Assembly (NCBI GenBank): GCA_009617715.1
Contig: VTFK01000126.1
Coordinates: forward strand, 1,037,145-1,101,144
Reading direction: 5' to 3'
DNA length: 64,000 bases
Source of the DNA: Plectrocnemia conspersa
Taxonomy: Eukaryota > Arthropoda > Insecta > Trichoptera > Polycentropodidae
Positions within the stretch are counted from its first letter, which is position 1; each line of letters begins with the position of its first letter. Of the stretch, positions 59,571 through 64,000 are shown one piece after another. The position numbers and the translations under genes were made by a program. The notes beneath the pieces are model-generated. The model was not told where the DNA came from. It saw nothing but the letters and a program-made list of their open reading frames with translations, and made no database searches.

Positions 59571-61057
59571 CAGTGCTTTTTCTCGAGAATTTTTTGAGAA
59601 AAATGCCAAATCAAGAATTTTCATTTTTTGAAAATGTTTTCTTATTCCTTGAGAATTTTTTAAAGTATTTTTTATTATATGAATTTAAATTTATACGAAT
59701 ATTTTTTAAAAGGTTTATAATCACTGTCTTTTTATAACGTTAAATAAGAGCGGGTTCATGCCTAATATGCATATTCCATACAGTTTTTTAACTGTTTTAG
59801 TAGGGACCCGGGAATGACAAAAAATTGTTTACAATTTTTTAACACTCAAACTCGCCTTATTTTTGCATAAAGTAATAAAAGAAGCAACTCAGACATGAAA
59901 CCTTTCCGAAGGTGTTCGTGCCAGATGTTTGAAAATATGCTTACTTTATCGGAAGATATTATTGACTGCCGAAGGGGCCAAAATATTTTTGTTAAAACAA
60001 TTGGAAAATATCAATTGAAATGCCGGTGCTCTCTATTTTTTGATTTGACAATTTTAATAAAATAATCAAAGGAATACAAATTTTTTTTTATAATTTAAAA
60101 AAGGTATTTTTCATAGAATTTTTGGAAACTTGCAACAAATATTATTGACAGCCGATGTTACACAACAAACATTTTTTATTAAAAAATGGAAAATAAATTA
60201 ATTCTAAGCTATTATTTGAAATTTTAACGGACAGTTAAACCCTTCGCTTAATTCAAATTGTAGACATTGAATGTCATTAATTAAATGTTTGAAAATTCAA
60301 GAATATTTCAAAAGTCAAAAAAATAATTATTTTTACAGATTATTCTTCAAAACCAACAAAATATATAAAATGGAGAAAAGAAATGATTTTCAAATTATTT
60401 TTGCTATATTTATTCTAACCTTTTGGGTAAACGATTTAGAAGGACCTTCGCGACTCCATTAAATTATTAGAATGCATTGAAAAAATTAAAAATTTATCAT
60501 TGGTGCAACAAGAGAAAGAATTTTTTCCAGCCTTACAGATAGTAGTAAAAGAAAACCAACAACTTACGGATTAATAGAGAATGAATGAATTCAAAATATT
60601 GAAATCGAAAGGCAAGAGAACAAATGGTTTGATGCACTGTTGTCGATTAAACCAACATAAACACAAAACGAGAAGAATTTTTTCACGGCCGAAATATTTT
60701 TACCAAAAAAAAAAACGATGGTGTTCAATTCTACTTTAGATGGCATGTGTTTTTTAAAAGGTTATTTAAAGAATAATATGTACTAATGTATCTAATATTA
60801 AATCTTAAATATATTAATAATAAATTATATGTGTTTTACTAATTTTATAGTTGTTTTATATTTCAATTATATACTGTGATAATAATATGCATATGCTTAA
60901 AAAAATATCGAAAGACGATTACAGTAAATATATTTAGCATATATATATATAATATAAAGATATATGCAATATTTTACTGTATTACATACATTTTTACATT
61001 CATTAATATTTCTCGAGACGCCTAGAATTCTCATTTATCGAGAAATCAGAATGCCTA
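59571..61057. mobile_element. hAT-type element, 1.49 kb, with 8-bp target duplication
   Basis: CACACAAC occurs directly on both sides (59563-59570 and 61058-61065). The left end starts CAGTGCTTTTTCTCGAG; the right end, read inward on the other strand, starts TAGGCATTCTGATTTCTCGA, an imperfect inverted repeat sharing the TTTCTCGA core. A perfect 8-bp duplication and this terminus fit hAT. The inside has an internal direct repeat (59953-60010 and 60133-60192) and coding-like debris: LECIEKIKNLSLVQQEKEF near 60465-60525 and FFTAEIFLPKKK near 60680. I cannot recognise a transposase in it, so it is decayed or carries foreign sequence. Confidence 0.75.
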
Positions 61058-61069
61058 CACACAACCCAT

Positions 61070-61695
61070 AGCAATGAAATCAGAAATGTGAGTAGTGTAT
61101 ATTAGAATCGACATTTTATTTCAAAGTTAATTTAATATTATTGTTGAAATCATGCACTAGTTCAGCAAAGTTTTTATTAAATATTTTTTTTATTTATAAC
61201 GTCGAGCTATAATAGTTATAAATGTGTAAGGAATATAAACCTGTGTAAGTAATTTAAAACAAAAATGAAAAATAATATAAAAAAAATATTTTTTATAAAA
61301 TGCTATTAATAATGCACAAAAAGTTTTAATAAAATATACACAGTATTTTTTATGATTAAACTTTCAATAATAAAAGTATTTATTAATAATATTTATTATT
61401 ATTCGAATTTGTATATTTTTACTAATAATTATACGTTTTAGATATAATAATATTAACTAATGTTATTAAATTTACTTTTAAACAGGTTTCAGTTCCATAT
61501 TTAACTTTTAAATTAATATATGTTAAAATTTCTAATAAAATAAAGTAGATATTGTTTTTATTAAATTTATTGTTTTTAAAAAGTCCATTTTTTGTTTTAC
61601 TAAATTAAAATACATAAAAAATATAAGAAAATTAAATTAATTTCTAACTAGAAAAATACTTTATTGAATTTATAATGTATAGGAAATAGTGTATT
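61070..61695. other. AT-rich spacer before CP14
   Basis: No gene or element recognised. Confidence 0.6.
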
Positions 61696-61703
61696 TATTT
61701 ACC

Positions 61704-61865
61704 GTTGAAGGATTTTCTGTGGAAATATGATTGTAAAAAATATATGAAAGAAATCATAGCAATACAGAACCCCTTCTCTTGAAAAAGCCATTTACTTTTA
61801 GTATATAAGCGTTCGCCCTCGTTCAGTTCATCAGAAGCAGTTTTCAGTTCAGAAAAGGCTTTGCA
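61704..61865 (+). promoter_or_regulatory. CP14 promoter, intact by motif content
   Basis: GTTGAAGGATTTTCTGTGGA, GAACCCCTTCTCTT (CCCC 33 nt before TATATAA at 61802-61808), TCAGAAGCAGTTTTC, AGTTCA and GAAAAGGCTTT are all present. GCAG starts 35 nt after the TATA start. The broken gene may therefore still be transcribed. Confidence 0.78.
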
Positions 61866-61875
61866 TTAATCAAAC

Positions 61876-62313
61876 ATGAAGTTTTTAGTGAGTTTTACAA
61901 AGTGATACTATACTATAAAAACCATTAGTGATTTATTAACTTATGTTTGATTTATATAGGTTGCTTTCCTCTGCCTCGCTGGTTTCGTAGCCGCCCATGA
62001 TGATGGTCAATGGCGCGGAGAGGGACTCCTCGAATCCCAAGATCATGGTCAATACGACGGACACTATGCTGGACACCATGGATTAGTCGCCGCTCCCTTG
62101 GCCTATGCCGGACATTATGCCGCCCCATTGGCTTATGCTGGACACGCTTATGCTGAACAATATCATGGACCAGCAGCTCCTTTGGGACATGATGGACGCG
62201 TTGTAGACACCCCTGAAGTAGCCGCATTCAACAACGCCGCCCAAAAATCGCCCACCACGCCGCACGCTTCAACAACGCCGCCCATGTTTAAGATTAAAAA
62301 AGAATATGCATAA
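61876..62313 (+). pseudogene. CP14: 3'-truncated copy of the CP11-CP13 type
   Basis: Exons 61876-61887 (MKFL) and 61960-62313, intron 72 bp. The first part is normal: signal peptide, [24 protein letters not shown] repeats and [14 protein letters not shown]. At about 62221 the sequence jumps into AFNNAAQ: a short local rearrangement duplicated the AACGCCGCCCA segment and shifted the frame, so the next 50 bases of normal DNA are read as KSPTTPHASTTPPM. Similarity then ends at about 62284. A stop follows at 62311-62313, for about 121 residues instead of 182-202. The second module, the His/Tyr end, the 3' UTR hairpin and the usual AATAAA are missing. Promoter, splice sites and signal peptide are intact, so a short secreted product cannot be excluded. 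Confidence 0.85.
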
Positions 62314-62319
62314 TTTTAT

Positions 62320-62950
62320 TTCGATACTATTTTTTTTTTATATAACAATTGCATTTTTTTATACACAACACAAAAATTAATTACGTAGTTATTTTGCATT
62401 ATTATATTTATGCAATATTATAGTGCAAGTTTTAGTTTTATTTAGTTGACCATAGTGTAATTTGATCATAGTTATATTTATCGGGTTTTAGCGTAATCCA
62501 TACCGATATGTATAATTACAATTTTATAAAAAGTTAAAAAAAAATATTTTTGACTTATAGGAACAAGAAAATGTAAACTTCTAAATAATAAGCTAATATT
62601 ATTTTATTTTCCAATTAACATAACAAAAAATAAGGTTTCTGATTTAGAAATATTTAAATTTACTATATAATTAAGAAAATGTCATATGAGTTTGATAGGA
62701 AAATAATTACATATTTACATAATTCTCTGCTATACCATATTTGAATTACAGTCAGTTCAAGAGCTATCCATTTCATCATTATTTATAATTGAGAAAGAGA
62801 TTTGGTTTTACACCCCTACTATTAGCTCTAAAGCACACGACACGGATATACAATACGTGCGATACATTTATCATTACTCTGATTGATTGATTGATTGATA
62901 AATATAAAAAATACAGTAATGATTTTAATTTCTATAAATTTATTTAAAAT
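62320..62950. other. AT-rich DNA after the truncated gene
   Basis: No homology to the 3' flanks of CP10-CP13 is visible. A short (GATT)n microsatellite lies at 62880-62899. No gene seen. Confidence 0.6.
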
Positions 62951-62954
62951 ATAA

Positions 62955-63625
62955 ACAGGAGTATCGTAAACAGAGGAAATATATTTAATTATAATAATAA
63001 AAATAAAAATTGAATTTGCTCGATTGATTTTCGAGCCACCGGCAATGCGTTCTGTTGTTTCGACCAATGAAAAATAAATATTCAAATAAAAAACAAAATG
63101 GCTGACATCAACGTAACAACCGTTTTAATTGTTTTGTTACGCGACAATAATATTCATTAATTTTTCATGTGTGTTGTTCGATTTGATTGAATATAAATAA
63201 TCGGATTGCAAATTAATTAGGTATGTTATAACTATGAAAATGAAATATATACATAATGTGTATAATGATTATAAGAATTCATTGATTAAACTAGATAAAC
63301 CGTCAAAAAACAATCTTCGTAATGAAATCTTCAAATTTTGAATTCCCGTCGACGGGCTCCGAGGCCAAAAAGTGAGTTTTTACTTTTATAATACATAAAA
63401 ATTATCATTTCTTCTGATTTAATGCACATATTCGTTAGATTTGACTGAATATAATTACTCGAATTGCAAATAAAACAGTTTTAATCGTGAACATGTAATA
63501 TATACTTAGTATGTATGAGGATTGAAAGTTATTGTCAATCAAACCATATAAATGCTAATAAAAAGTATTTTTTTGTCTATTGATATTTGGGAGATTGAAC
63601 CATTTTGACTATCATTGAAAATCTT
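62955..63625 (-). repeat. dispersed repeat C, copy 3 of 3 (inverted)
   Basis: The reverse complement matches copies 1 and 2 throughout: CTCCCAAATATCAATAGA, CTCACTTTTTGGCCTCGG, GGGAATTCAAAATTTGAAGA, AATTTGCAATCCGATTATTT and TATTGTCGCGTAACAAAA. Confidence 0.82.
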
Positions 63626-63629
63626 AAAT

Positions 63630-64000
63630 ATAAATGTCTAATTTCAACCATTATATTTAAAAATTAGTAGCTTTTTAATAATTGTACAGACCGCTTTCTA
63701 TTGAAGTAAAAAATTCACTTTTCGTCGCGTTTTATCTAAAATGGATCGTTTCAATTGGAAATTACTAACTGTTTAACTATTTTTAAGTATACTAGTGCTC
63801 TCAATCGAATATTTGAATTATTTCTCCGATTTTAAACTATATAAATATTTGAATAATTGATCGAATATTCGTAAAATATTCGTTTTCACACTCTCGAATG
63901 AAATTTAAGAAAAAACCTTGGTACAATTGAGCAACACAGGTAGTCGTTTTTTCATAATCCATGCACCTTTATTTTGTTTCGAAATGCTAGACCGTGAGAC
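63630..64000. other. intergenic DNA to window end, no gene seen
   Basis: AT-rich with repeated TCGAATATT words (63805-63880); no coding region or element recognised. Confidence 0.55.

Noticed and set aside
60271..60462. 63-codon open frame as a separate gene
   Set aside because: It lies within the hAT-bounded element and has no promoter, signal peptide or recognisable domain; better seen as element debris.
1..64000. CRISPR arrays, bacterial operons or viral genomes
   Set aside because: Repeats are coding modules or eukaryotic transposons; genes are spliced with poly(A) signals. Nothing prokaryotic or viral was recognised.

Overview
This window is AT-rich insect nuclear DNA. It carries a tandem cluster of 14 small, closely related structural cuticle protein genes: 13 on the + strand, 1 on the - strand, and the last one broken. 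The evidence for an insect is spliced genes with a signal peptide split by an intron, TATA promoters, AATAAA polyadenylation signals, proteins rich in Ala, His, Gly and Tyr that repeat a [21 protein letters not shown] module, and remnants of hAT, mariner, piggyBac, non-LTR and SINE elements. The module looks like the pupal cuticle protein C1 group (Pfam Cuticle_3, from memory). I cannot settle the insect order; a moth/butterfly or a beetle would fit.

Layout. Genes are numbered CP1 to CP14 from left to right. CP1 (3.4-4.5 kb) and CP2 (10.3-11.1 kb) start MNSS/MNSM. CP3 (17.1-22.4 kb, with a 4.9 kb intron full of repeats) and CP4 (24.1-24.6 kb, - strand) are convergent relatives with NGWN repeats. 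CP5 (27.7-29.0), CP6 (32.2-32.8) and CP7 (36.4-37.7 kb) are shorter or more diverged PVGW-type members. CP8 (42.9-43.4) and CP9 (44.4-45.9 kb, eight repeat modules) open the DDGQWRGEG subgroup. CP10 to CP13 (48.1-59.1 kb) are near-identical recent duplicates, and CP14 (61.9-62.3 kb) is a 3'-truncated copy.

Every gene has the same plan: TATA box, a conserved leader motif 35-37 nt after the start of the TATA box, a first coding exon of only 3-5 codons, a phase-0 intron, then one exon holding everything else. The leader motif (AAGCAGTTTTC, 5-7 nt, GAAAAGGCTTT) has complementary arms and would fold at the very 5' end of the mRNA. Together with a CCCC element 33-39 nt upstream of TATA in CP8-CP14, it suggests a shared control system for the cluster. 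It is the most interesting signal here.

The DNA between genes is AT-rich with no credible cellular genes. It holds mobile-element remains: three hAT-type elements with 8-bp target duplications, a dead hAT transposase, a dead mariner, a probable piggyBac remnant, non-LTR reverse transcriptase fragments, a tRNA-derived SINE family, a foldback element in two copies and an unclassified ~650-bp repeat in three copies.
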